Source of the DNA: Hymenobacter sp. PAMC 26628
GTDB taxonomy: Bacteria; Bacteroidota; Bacteroidia; Cytophagales; Hymenobacteraceae
Reading direction: 5' to 3'
NCBI RefSeq assembly: GCF_001562275.1
Contig: NZ_CP014304.1
Span: forward strand, 1,364,001-1,428,000
DNA length: 64,000 nucleotides
The notes beneath the pieces are model-generated. The model had not been told where the DNA came from and ran no database searches. It saw only the letters and a program-made list of their open reading frames with translations. A program made the translations under genes and the position numbers. Below are positions 10,279-20,334 of this stretch, piece by piece (the first letter of the stretch is position 1; the number at the start of each line of letters is the position of its first letter).

Positions 10279-11703
10279 TTGTTTCTATTTATTAATTACC
10301 ACTTGGACCAATTTCCGTACATTTTTTTCTTAGGCATTGGCGGCATTGGCATGTCGGCGCTGGCGCGGTGGTTTCGTGCCAATGGCCACCAGGTCAGTGG
10401 TTACGATAAAACCGCGACGCCACTCACCCAGGCGTTGGAAGCGGAAGGAATTGCCGTGCACTACGTCGATGCGGTAGAAAACATTCCGGCCGTAGTACGG
10501 GACAACAAGGCCCAAACGCTGGTAGTGCTCACGCCCGCCATTCCGGCCGATAGCCGCGAGTGGGCCTGGTTGCGGGCCGAGGGCTACGACATCCGCAAGC
10601 GCAGCCAGGTGCTGGGCGTGCTCACGCAGGGCCGGCGCACCATTGCGGTGGCCGGCACCCACGGCAAAACCACCACCAGCAGCATGGTGGCCCACCTGCT
10701 GCACCACGCCGGCCACGACGCCGGCGCCTTCCTGGGCGGCATCGCCGTGAACCTGGGCAGCAACCTGCTGCTGCCGCAGTCGCCCGGGGCCCCCGTGGTG
10801 GTGGAGGCCGACGAGTACGACCGCAGCTTCCTCACGCTGCGCCCCGACGTGGCCATCGTGACCAGCACCGACGCCGACCACCTCGATATTTACGGTACCC
10901 AAGGGGCCCTGATTGAATCGTTTCGGCAATTTGTGGGGCAAATTAAGCCCGGCGGTACGCTGCTCGTCAACCACACGGCCGACCCTAGCGTGGCCGCGGC
11001 CGCGCCGGCCGGCACCCGCGTCATTCACTACGGTTTAACGGCTGCGCCGGGCCGCGAATTGTTTGCCGACAACGTGACGGCTCAAGGGCACGAATTTTAC
11101 TTCGACCTGCACGGGCCTCTGGGAACCCTGGCCGGCCTGGCCCTGGCCGTGCCCGGCTTCCACAACGTGGAAAACATGCTGGCCGCCGCCGCTGTGGCGC
11201 AGTTGGAAGGCGTAGACGCGGCCCAAATTACGGCGGCCGTGGCGGCTTACCGGGGCGTGAAACGGCGGTTTGAATTCGTGGCGACGGGCCCCCAGGGGCA
11301 GGTGTATTTGGACGATTACGCCCACCACCCGCGCGAAATCGAGGCGTTCTTGCGTTCGGTGCGGGCCCTGTACCCGGGGCGGCGGCTGCGGGTGGTGTTT
11401 CAGCCCCACCTGTTCACCCGCACCCGCGACTTTGCCGAGGGTTTTGCACAGAGTTTAAGTATTGCGGATGAGGTAATTCTGTTGGATATTTACCCCGCCC
11501 GTGAGCTGCCGCTGCCCGGCGTCACGTCGGAGATTGTCTTGGCGGGCATCACCAGTCCAATTAAATCCATTCAAACCAAGGCCCAGGTGCTGGCCGGGGC
11601 CCAAACCGACCCGCTCGAAGTGCTGGCCACGGTGGGGGCCGGCGATATTGATACCCTTGTTCCAGGATTAAAATTGATTTTTGCTGAACGTTGGAAAAAT
11701 TAA
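10279..11703 (+). CDS. murC: UDP-MurNAc--L-alanine ligase MurC
   Basis: 474 residues from a TTG at 10279; no ATG lies ahead of the conserved N-terminal FLGIGGIGMSALA motif, and a second TTG at 10303 is the alternative. Mur ligase P-loop GTHGKT at 126-131, EADEYDRSF and the C-terminal DDYAHHPREI motif identify MurC. It attaches L-Ala to UDP-MurNAc. The spacing from murG is 33 bp and contains an AT-rich stretch unlike the tight junctions upstream. Confidence 0.94.
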   Translation: MFLFINYHLDQFPYIFFLGIGGIGMSALARWFRANGHQVSGYDKTATPLTQALEAEGIAVHYVDAVENIPAVVRDNKAQTLVVLTPAIPADSREWAWLRAEGYDIRKRSQVLGVLTQGRRTIAVAGTHGKTTTSSMVAHLLHHAGHDAGAFLGGIAVNLGSNLLLPQSPGAPVVVEADEYDRSFLTLRPDVAIVTSTDADHLDIYGTQGALIESFRQFVGQIKPGGTLLVNHTADPSVAAAAPAGTRVIHYGLTAAPGRELFADNVTAQGHEFYFDLHGPLGTLAGLALAVPGFHNVENMLAAAAVAQLEGVDAAQITAAVAAYRGVKRRFEFVATGPQGQVYLDDYAHHPREIEAFLRSVRALYPGRRLRVVFQPHLFTRTRDFAEGFAQSLSIADEVILLDIYPARELPLPGVTSEIVLAGITSPIKSIQTKAQVLAGAQTDPLEVLATVGAGDIDTLVPGLKLIFAERWKN

Positions 11704-11811
11704 TTCAGCAGTGCCAAACGCTTGACTTGATAAAGTTAAAATCAACGTCCAATTTTTAAATAATACGAGGCGTAATAATTAATTTATTCCTTCGATTTTT
11801 TGCCACCATTC

Positions 11812-12570
11812 ATGCACCGCACCGTTCGGAATTTTTCAGTTGTTTTTGTCTGCCTCCTGGTGCTGGGCGGGCTGGGCGTATTTGCGGCCGTGCGCCAAGC
11901 CCACCGGCCGGTGGGAGCCGTAGATGTGAGCATCGCCAACGAATTTGATAATTATTTCATCAGCGAGCGGGGCATAACGGCCCTGCTCACCAAGGGCGGG
12001 CAGGAGCCCGTGCTGGGCACCCGCCCCGAGGGCCCCCGGCTGCGCGAACTGGAAGCACGCCTTGCGGCCCACCCGTTCGTGCGCACCGCCCAGGTATACC
12101 GCGACCTAGCCGGGGACCTGCACGCCGACGTGACTCAAAACCGCCCCATTGCCCGCCTCACGCACCCCGACGCGCGCCTCGATACTTACGTAGACGCCGC
12201 CGGCCAGCCGCTGCCCCTCTCGCCCCTCTACACGGCGCGGGTAGCCACGGTGGCCCGGCCGGGCGGGGCGGCGCTGCCGGCCAGTTTTTTTCAGGACAGC
12301 ACGGGGCAACGCTGCCTCGGGTTCCTTCGTTTTGTGGACGAGCACCCCTTTTGGCGGGCGCAGGTAGCAGAGGTAATAATTGCGGCCGACGGCCGCTTAT
12401 CTTTCACCCAGCAAGTAGGCGACCAGCGCATAGAATTTGGGGCCCCGGACAACATTCCCGAGAAATTCGCTAAGCTTATGGTATTTTACCGCCAAATTCC
12501 TTCAGTCCTTGGGTGGGATACCTACCACCGTGTGAATGTGGAATACCAGAACCAAATCATTTGCGAATAG
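11812..12570 (+). CDS. ftsQ: Cell division protein FtsQ/DivIB
   Basis: 252 residues from the ATG at 11812 (an in-frame TTG four codons upstream is less likely). A short basic N-terminus, one membrane helix (about residues 6-24), then an extracytoplasmic POTRA/FtsQ region with the recognisable 'HPFVRTAQVYRDL' segment. It is placed between murC and ftsA exactly as FtsQ normally is. It is preceded by a 108-bp AT-rich gap, so it may have an additional promoter. Sequence conservation is modest; the assignment combines topology and position. Confidence 0.88.
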   Translation: MHRTVRNFSVVFVCLLVLGGLGVFAAVRQAHRPVGAVDVSIANEFDNYFISERGITALLTKGGQEPVLGTRPEGPRLRELEARLAAHPFVRTAQVYRDLAGDLHADVTQNRPIARLTHPDARLDTYVDAAGQPLPLSPLYTARVATVARPGGAALPASFFQDSTGQRCLGFLRFVDEHPFWRAQVAEVIIAADGRLSFTQQVGDQRIEFGAPDNIPEKFAKLMVFYRQIPSVLGWDTYHRVNVEYQNQIICE

Positions 12571-12654
12571 CAATTCGCTGATATATAACTACATTGGGCC
12601 TAGGTCCGCTCTTTTCTTTACCCGCCCCCACTGCTTTCGCCAGGCACCTCTCTC

Positions 12655-14049
12655 ATGCAACAGGATAAAATCGTCGTCGGGCTCGACATCGGCACCACAA
12701 AAATCTGCGCCCTGGTGGGCCGCAAAAATGAATTCGGCAAACTCGAAATTTTAGGCATGGGCAAAGCCGTGTCGGAGGGGGTTTCGCGGGGCATTGTGCT
12801 CAATATCGACAAGACGGTGGACGCCATCCGGCGCGCCATCCGCCAGGCCGAGGAGCAGTCGGGCATCAGCATTGGCGTGGTGAACGTGGGCATTGCCGGG
12901 CAGCACATCAAAAGCCTGCGCCACAACGGCAGCATCACGCGCAACTCAGCCGACACCATCGGCCCCGACGACGTGAACCGCCTCACCCAAGATATGTACC
13001 GGCTCGTGACGCAGCCCGGCTCACAAATCATTCACGTAATGCCCCAAGATTATAAGGTGGATTACGAGGAGGGCATCGTGGACCCGGTGGGCTACGAAGG
13101 CGTGCGGTTGGAGGGCAACTTTCACATCATCACGGCCCAGAGCACGGCCATCAACAACATCAACAAGTGCGTCACCAAGGCGGGGCTGGAAATCGCCGAC
13201 CTCATCCTCGAACCGCTGGCCAGTGCCATGTCCATCCTTTCGGAGGAGGAGAAGGAGGCGGGCGTGGCCCTGATTGACATCGGGGGCGGTACCACCGACT
13301 TGGCCATTTTCAAGGATGGCATCATCCGGCACGCGGCGGTGCTGCCGTTCGGAGGCAACATCATCACCCAGGACATCAAGCAGGGCTGCAACGTGGCACC
13401 CGGCCAGGCCGAGCAACTGAAAGTAAAATTCGGCAAGGCCATTGCCGAGGAAGCCAGCGACCACGAAATCGTGAGCATTCCCGGCCTGCCCAACCGCCCG
13501 CCCAAGGAAGTTTCGTTGAAAAACCTAGCCTATATCATCGAGGCCCGGATGTCGGAAATCATGGAGCTGGTGTACGCCGAAATTTATCGCATGGGCCTGC
13601 ACGACCAGCTTTCGGCCGGTATCGTGCTCACCGGTGGCGGCTCGCAGCTGCAAAACCTGGAGCAGCTCACCGAGTACATCACCGGCCTCGACACCCGCAT
13701 TGGCTACCCCAACCAACACCTGGGCAAGAGCCGCATCGAGGCCGTAAAATCGCCGATGTACGCCACCACCGTAGGCCTCGTGCTCTCGGGCTATCACGGC
13801 CTGGAAGAGCGCAGCCCACGCTCGTTGTTCGACGAAGAGCCCAGCGCCTATGTAGTGCCGCCCGCCGCGGCGCCCGCCGCCCCTGCGCCGCAGGCAGCTT
13901 TGCCGGCGCGCCCGGTGGCAGCCCCCGCCCCGGCCCCCGAGCCCAAGAAAGAACCCAAGCAGCCCAGCCGCGCCGCCGGTTTCTTCAAGGATATCCTCAG
14001 CCGCACCAAAGGGCTGTTAATTGATGACTACGACGATAAATCTTATTAA
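12655..14049 (+). CDS. ftsA: Actin-like cell division protein FtsA
   Basis: 464 residues. Actin-fold motifs: GLDIGTTKICALVG at the N-terminus (phosphate 1), IDIGGGTTDLAIF (phosphate 2) and VLTGGGSQL (adenosine). The SHS2/1C region between the phosphate motifs is present. After about residue 395 comes an Ala/Pro linker, then a C-terminal amphipathic helix (AAGFFKDILSRTKGL) that in FtsA tethers FtsZ filaments to the membrane. ftsZ follows after 135 bp. Confidence 0.96.
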   Translation: MQQDKIVVGLDIGTTKICALVGRKNEFGKLEILGMGKAVSEGVSRGIVLNIDKTVDAIRRAIRQAEEQSGISIGVVNVGIAGQHIKSLRHNGSITRNSADTIGPDDVNRLTQDMYRLVTQPGSQIIHVMPQDYKVDYEEGIVDPVGYEGVRLEGNFHIITAQSTAINNINKCVTKAGLEIADLILEPLASAMSILSEEEKEAGVALIDIGGGTTDLAIFKDGIIRHAAVLPFGGNIITQDIKQGCNVAPGQAEQLKVKFGKAIAEEASDHEIVSIPGLPNRPPKEVSLKNLAYIIEARMSEIMELVYAEIYRMGLHDQLSAGIVLTGGGSQLQNLEQLTEYITGLDTRIGYPNQHLGKSRIEAVKSPMYATTVGLVLSGYHGLEERSPRSLFDEEPSAYVVPPAAAPAAPAPQAALPARPVAAPAPAPEPKKEPKQPSRAAGFFKDILSRTKGLLIDDYDDKSY

Positions 14050-14120
14050 TTGTTGAATGGGTGCATAGTCTAATTGTTGTCGCTTAATATTTTATACCGA
14101 CTTCATTCTACTTATATGCA

Positions 14121-14172
14121 GTTAATTGTCAAGCGCGCTAGCGCTTCATCAATTTAACCACGAACAATTAAA
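14121..14172 (+). promoter_or_regulatory. Nested inverted repeats in the ftsA-ftsZ gap
   Basis: The 135-bp gap between ftsA and ftsZ is much more AT-rich than its neighbours. It contains the palindrome AAGCGC-GCTA-GCGCTT at 14131-14146, flanked by an outer pair TTAATTGT (about 14122-14129) and ACAATTAA (about 14164-14171). This could be an operator or an attenuating hairpin controlling ftsZ separately from ftsA. No TAnnTTTG promoter box was recognised here, so the role is inferred. Confidence 0.35.
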
Positions 14173-14184
14173 TAGTTATTTCCC

Positions 14185-15657
14185 ATGAATTACAAATTCG
14201 ATATTCCTGCCCAGACCAAGTCCATCATTAAAGTGATTGGGGTGGGCGGCGGTGGCTCCAATGCCGTGAAGCACATGCACAAGCAGGGCATCAAGGATGT
14301 GGAGTTCATCATTTGCAATACCGACCAGCAGGCCCTGCAAAGCTCAACGGTGCCCAATAAGCTCCAAATTGGAGTAGACCTGACCGAGGGCCTCGGCGCT
14401 GGGGCTAAGCCCGAGCGCGGCCGCCAGGCGGCGCTGGAAAGCAAAGAGCAAATCCGCGAGTTGTTGAACCAGGGCACCAAAATGCTCTTCATCACGGCGG
14501 GTATGGGCGGCGGTACTGGTACCGGCGCTGCCCCAGTCATTGCACAGGTGGCCCAGGAACTGGGAATTCTGACGGTGGGCATCGTGACGGCGCCCTTCCT
14601 GTTTGAAGGCAAGAAGAAGCGTTTACAGGCCGAGGAAGGCATCAAAGAGCTAAGCGCGCACTGCGATACGGTGCTGGTAATTCTTAATGACAAGCTGCCC
14701 CAGATTTACGGCAACCTGACGATGAGCGCTGCCTTCGCCAAGGCCGATACGGTGCTGACCACGGCCGCCAAGTCAATTGCCGAAATCATCACGGTGACGA
14801 GCGATGTGAACGTGGACTTTGAGGACGTGAAAACGACCATGAAGCAATCGGGTGCTGCCGTGATGGGTAGTAGCATCACCGACGGCGAAAACCGCGCCCG
14901 CCGCGCCGCTGAGGAGGCCTTGAACTCACCGCTGCTCAACAATACTGACATCCACGGGGCCCAGAAAATCCTGCTCTCCATTATGTCGGGCATCGAGCAC
15001 GAGTTGGAAATGGACGAGCTGACGGAAATCACTGAGTACATTCAGGACAAAGCTGGGCAGGACGCAGAGATGATTTTCGGTCATGGCGTGGACGAGACGC
15101 TGGGCCAGAGCATTCGGGTGACGGTAATTGCCACGGGTTTTGCCCGCGAGGCGCACACCATCACCACGCCTGGCCAGCGCCCAGCCGCCGAAGCCGCTCC
15201 TGAGCCAGCCGAGCGCCAGTCCGCGCCGTCGGCTAATGTTGCTGGGGCCCCGGCCGCGCCGTTCGTGCCTAGCTTCGGCCCACCCCCGGCCGAGCCTGCC
15301 CGTGTACACCTCACCTTGGATGGCCCGGGCCTGCCTGGTAATACTCCACCGCTAACGGGCCAGCCCATCAACGGCCCTGGTGAACCAGTGCTGTTGCCGG
15401 CCAATACTACCACCGCGCCGGCCCGCCCGCGCCCGATGGATGCTCAAGCCGAAGAGCGTCGCCGCCGCATGCAGGAGCTAAGCCACGGTTTGCCGCCCGA
15501 TGCTGTCACGCAATACGAAGCCCCAGCCTATTTGCGCCGTCAAGTAAAATTGGAAACAGTGGTGCCCAGTTCAGAGCAAAATATTTCACGCTTCAACTTG
15601 TCGGACGACAACGAATTGCTCGGCGATAACCGCTTTTTGCACGATAACGTGGATTAG
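14185..15657 (+). CDS. ftsZ: Tubulin-like cell division GTPase FtsZ
   Basis: 490 residues. The GTP-binding tubulin signature GGGTGTGAAP lies at 108-117, with the N-terminal GVGGGGSNAV loop and the T7 loop region (NVDFEDVKT). The conserved GTPase and C-terminal subdomains end near residue 320. They are followed by a long Pro/Ala-rich linker of about 120 residues and a divergent C-terminus rich in Asp/Asn, in place of the proteobacterial DIPxFLR peptide. It forms the Z-ring recruited by FtsA. It is the last gene of the cluster, ahead of a strong terminator. Confidence 0.97.
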   Translation: MNYKFDIPAQTKSIIKVIGVGGGGSNAVKHMHKQGIKDVEFIICNTDQQALQSSTVPNKLQIGVDLTEGLGAGAKPERGRQAALESKEQIRELLNQGTKMLFITAGMGGGTGTGAAPVIAQVAQELGILTVGIVTAPFLFEGKKKRLQAEEGIKELSAHCDTVLVILNDKLPQIYGNLTMSAAFAKADTVLTTAAKSIAEIITVTSDVNVDFEDVKTTMKQSGAAVMGSSITDGENRARRAAEEALNSPLLNNTDIHGAQKILLSIMSGIEHELEMDELTEITEYIQDKAGQDAEMIFGHGVDETLGQSIRVTVIATGFAREAHTITTPGQRPAAEAAPEPAERQSAPSANVAGAPAAPFVPSFGPPPAEPARVHLTLDGPGLPGNTPPLTGQPINGPGEPVLLPANTTTAPARPRPMDAQAEERRRRMQELSHGLPPDAVTQYEAPAYLRRQVKLETVVPSSEQNISRFNLSDDNELLGDNRFLHDNVD

Positions 15658-15678
15658 AACGTTGCGCCGCGTTAGTAA

Positions 15679-15724
15679 CGAAGCAGCCCGCACTGAATTG
15701 ATTCAGTGCGGGCTGCTTCGTTTT
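15679..15724 (+). terminator. Rho-independent terminator after ftsZ
   Basis: The arms 15679-15698 and 15701-15720 are perfect 20-bp reverse complements with a two-base centre, followed by TTTT. It lies 22 bp past the ftsZ stop and ends the dcw transcript. The convergent FMN reductase gene ends 70 bp further on. Confidence 0.9.
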
Positions 15725-15791
15725 ACAGGATCTACCGCATTTGACTTGCGTAAATACTTATTTGCGAAGCAGGGCCCCCAGCTTTGTAAGG

Positions 15792-16319
15792 CTAAAAAGC
15801 TAGTAGTGCTGCTGCCTGCTCGCGCAACAATTGCTCCAGCAAGGGCGTCGTTAAGCCCCCCTCGGCGGTTAGTTCTTTATCGATAAAGGGGAGACGCACG
15901 CGCTGAGGGAGCACGGCGGAGTCGAGGTACATCAGCACGTCGGTGAGGTGGCTCAGGGCCAGGCTACCGCCTTGGCTGCCGGTGCCCAGGCCCACCAGAG
16001 CGGCCTTTTTGCCACGCAAGCCGCCACGGTAGGGGAGGCCGTCAATGAACAGTTTTAGGGCCCCAGGAAACGAGCAATTGTATTCGGGCACGAAGAAAAC
16101 TACTTTGTCGCTAGCGTCTAGGCCAGCGGCGAGGCGATTGAAAGCTTCGTGCTTGCCGGTGTTATGATACAGAGTGCTCTCCAGAGCATCGTTGGGCAGG
16201 TCGGCCAAGTCCAAGAACTGGGTTTCGGCGCCCATCGTGTGCAGCAGTGATGCGTAGAGACTGGCCACGCGGCGGGCGCGGGAGTTGGGGCGGTTGGTGC
16301 CGATAATCAGGGTAATCAA
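15792..16319 (-). CDS. NADPH-dependent FMN reductase family protein
   Basis: 175 residues from a TTG start; an in-frame stop four codons upstream excludes a longer form. Flavodoxin-like fold: the N-terminal phosphate-binding GTNRPNSRA loop and VFFVPEYNCSFPGALK match the NADPH-dependent FMN reductase / azoreductase family, which uses NAD(P)H to reduce flavin or quinone- and azo-type substrates in the cytoplasm. The physiological substrate cannot be told from sequence. It faces ftsZ convergently and lies 175 bp downstream of the sdh operon terminator side. Confidence 0.85.
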   Translation of the reverse strand: MITLIIGTNRPNSRARRVASLYASLLHTMGAETQFLDLADLPNDALESTLYHNTGKHEAFNRLAAGLDASDKVVFFVPEYNCSFPGALKLFIDGLPYRGGLRGKKAALVGLGTGSQGGSLALSHLTDVLMYLDSAVLPQRVRLPFIDKELTAEGGLTTPLLEQLLREQAAALLAF

Positions 16320-16438
16320 AGCGAATGTGATTTAAGAAGCAAAGGCCACCGGTTAAACCGTTCCCGCTGCTATTGGTTGTGCGGCCGCGGCTAATAGGTT
16401 GCTATGGGATTGGAGCGGGGAAAAGAGAAAATCGGCCA

Positions 16439-16473
16439 CAAAAAAGGGCGCATCGGCCAAGCCGGTGCGCCCT
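16439..16473 (-). terminator. Terminator of the sdhCAB operon
   Basis: On the minus strand a stem with arms AGGGCGCA (16445-16452) and TGCGCCCT (16466-16473), extended internally by CGGC/GCCG, is followed by a run of six T. It begins about 20 bp past the sdhB stop. Confidence 0.85.
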
Positions 16474-16494
16474 CTTCTGTGCCTAACGATAAGC

Positions 16495-17280
16495 TTACGC
16501 CAGGTTATTCGACGTGGCCTTGGCCGTCAGGAACTCGCGGTTCAGGATAGCAATGTTTTCAAGCGAAATTCCTACCGGGCATTCGGCAGCGCACGACCCA
16601 ATGTTGGTGCAGGCCCCAAAGCCTTCGATGTCCATCTGGGCCACCATGTTTTCGACGCGGGTTTTACGTTCCACATCGCCCTGGGGTAGCAACGCCAACT
16701 GCGACACTTTAGCCGATACAAACAGCATAGCCGAAGCATTTTTACAAGCGGCTACGCACGCACCGCAACCGATGCAAGTAGCGGCTTCAAAAGCCCGGTC
16801 GGCAATATCCTTTGGAATCGGAATCTCGTTGCCGTCGGGGGCCCCGCCGGTGTTCACGCTTACATAGCCGCCCGCCTGGATGATGCGGTCAAAGGCCGAG
16901 CGGTCCACGCTCAGGTCTTTGTTAATCGGGAAGGAGTTGGCGCGCCAAGGCTCGATGGTGATGGTGTCACCGTCCGAAAACTTGCGCATGTGCAGCTGGC
17001 AGGTGGTCGTGCCTTTTTCCGGTCCGTGCGAGCGGCCGTTGATAAACAGGTCGCACGAACCACAAATGCCCTCACGGCAATCGTGGTCGAATGCCACCGG
17101 GTCTTCACCCTTGTGGAGCAAGTCTTCGTTCAGCACGTCGAGCATTTCCAGAAACGACATTTCGGGCGAAATGTCTTTCACTTGGTACTCCACAATCTTT
17201 CCCTTTGCCTGGGGGCTAGGCTGCCGCCACACGTTCAGGGTCAGGTTCATTGGTTTAGCATTGGGGTTGGAACCGGCCAT
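16495..17280 (-). CDS. sdhB: Succinate dehydrogenase/fumarate reductase iron-sulfur subunit
   Basis: 261 residues. It holds the three cluster motifs of the family: the [2Fe-2S] ligands in [13 protein letters not shown] with a further Cys downstream, the [4Fe-4S] motif [12 protein letters not shown], and the [3Fe-4S] motif [12 protein letters not shown]. It passes electrons from SdhA's flavin to the quinone site of SdhC in the inner membrane (TCA cycle / respiratory complex II). It lies 105 bp downstream of sdhA, separated by an AT-rich palindromic element, which is unusual because these genes normally abut. Confidence 0.96.
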   Translation of the reverse strand: MAGSNPNAKPMNLTLNVWRQPSPQAKGKIVEYQVKDISPEMSFLEMLDVLNEDLLHKGEDPVAFDHDCREGICGSCDLFINGRSHGPEKGTTTCQLHMRKFSDGDTITIEPWRANSFPINKDLSVDRSAFDRIIQAGGYVSVNTGGAPDGNEIPIPKDIADRAFEAATCIGCGACVAACKNASAMLFVSAKVSQLALLPQGDVERKTRVENMVAQMDIEGFGACTNIGSCAAECPVGISLENIAILNREFLTAKATSNNLA

Positions 17281-17286
17281 AGTTTT

Positions 17287-17385
17287 TGAATTAAAAATTA
17301 TGAATTAAAAATTATGAAGTGACCGCCCGTAAGCAGAGGTAGTCAACTCATAATTTTTAATTCATAAGTCATAATTTTTAATTAA

Positions 17386-17387
<2 letters not shown>
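17287..17387. repeat. AT-rich palindromic element between sdhA and sdhB
   Basis: Tandem copies of GAATTAAAAATTATGA at about 17288-17317 face inverted copies (TCATAATTTTTAATT) at about 17348-17386, separated by a GC-richer loop of about 30 bp. The composition is sharply different from the flanking genes. It looks like a miniature inverted-repeat insertion or a stable intra-operon RNA hairpin. Confidence 0.7.
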
Positions 17388-19320
<1,933 letters not shown>

Positions 19321-19321
19321 A

Positions 19322-20077
19322 TTATTTCAGGGCTAGCGTGAGGGAGTGGACCAAGGGCGACACGGTCGACGTGAGTTGGCCGTTGCCGTCTGTGAATAAA
19401 AAGAAATAAAGAGGCATAGCCGCGAAGGCCGCCGACACTACCACGGCAAACCCATAGCCAACGGCTTTGATGAGCGGGGTGTACTTGCGGTGGTTCAGGC
19501 CCAGCGTCTGGAAGCCCGAGCCGAAGCCGTGCCACAAGTGGTAGCCCAGCGAGAATTGCGCGGCGACGTACAGCAGCACGTACCACCACACGTGAAACGA
19601 CGAAACAACGGCCATGTAGAGGTTGTCGTAGTCGCGGGTTTCCACATTGGTGCCACCAATCTTGTCCAGGCCGCCAAAGCGGGCGCGCCAGAAGAAGTTG
19701 TAGAGGTGAACAATCAGGAAGATGAGGATGAGGCTACCCAGAATGCCCATGTTGCGCGAGGTCCATTCCGAATTCTGCTCCGAGTGGTTCGACACGTATT
19801 TTTGGGGGCGGGCCGCCTGGTTGCGACGCGTCAGCATCAGCGCCTCGTAGATGTGGAAGCCGAAGCCCAGCACCAAGCCCCACTCAATGGTGCGGATGAT
19901 GGGGTTGGTGCCCATGAAATGCGAATAAACGTTGAAAGCTGTACCGCCATCGTGCTTGAACAGCTGCAAATTGCCTACGAGGTGTACTACCAAGAACGTG
20001 CACAGGAACAGACCCGTGAGGGACATTACAATCTTACGCCCGATGCTACTGGAAAAAGTTTTGGAAATCCAACTCAT
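19322..20077 (-). CDS. sdhC: Succinate dehydrogenase cytochrome b558 subunit
   Basis: 251 residues with five predicted membrane helices and histidines suited to bind two b hemes ([30 protein letters not shown]). This is the single, larger cytochrome b subunit typical of Bacteroidetes and Bacillus complex II, with no separate SdhD. First gene of the operon, behind a good consensus promoter at 20121-20152. Confidence 0.95.
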   Translation of the reverse strand: MSWISKTFSSSIGRKIVMSLTGLFLCTFLVVHLVGNLQLFKHDGGTAFNVYSHFMGTNPIIRTIEWGLVLGFGFHIYEALMLTRRNQAARPQKYVSNHSEQNSEWTSRNMGILGSLILIFLIVHLYNFFWRARFGGLDKIGGTNVETRDYDNLYMAVVSSFHVWWYVLLYVAAQFSLGYHLWHGFGSGFQTLGLNHRKYTPLIKAVGYGFAVVVSAAFAAMPLYFFLFTDGNGQLTSTVSPLVHSLTLALK

Positions 20078-20120
20078 AAAACGGTCCGCAGAGCGAAGAA
20101 ATAGATAGGTTTGTGCTGCC

Positions 20121-20152
20121 CAAAGGTAGGGCCGAGGGGCTAAGCAGGCAAA
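20121..20152 (-). promoter_or_regulatory. Bacteroidetes-type promoter for sdhCAB
   Basis: On the minus strand TTTG (20152-20149) is followed after 20 nt by TACCTTTG (20128-20121), matching the established Bacteroidetes -33 TTTG / -7 TAnnTTTG consensus with correct spacing. It lies 44 bp upstream of the sdhC start. Confidence 0.8.
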
Positions 20153-20334
20153 AAAACCAAGCCGTTGGCCAACACGTACCGAGGGCAGTGAATTTATCAG
20201 GGGCCCCTGTCGTTGGCGGCGTTGCGGGCTGCTCAGATAACCAGCACGGGTAAAAAAAAGTTAGCTTAGCACACAGGTTTATTACGAGCCCGCGGCGGGA
20301 CGGCTGGCGGGCCCTCAATCACAACGAAACGGTT

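Noticed and set aside
15662..15886. Small plus-strand open frame after ftsZ
   Set aside because: It spans the ftsZ terminator hairpin and overlaps the end of the FMN reductase gene; no support as a gene.
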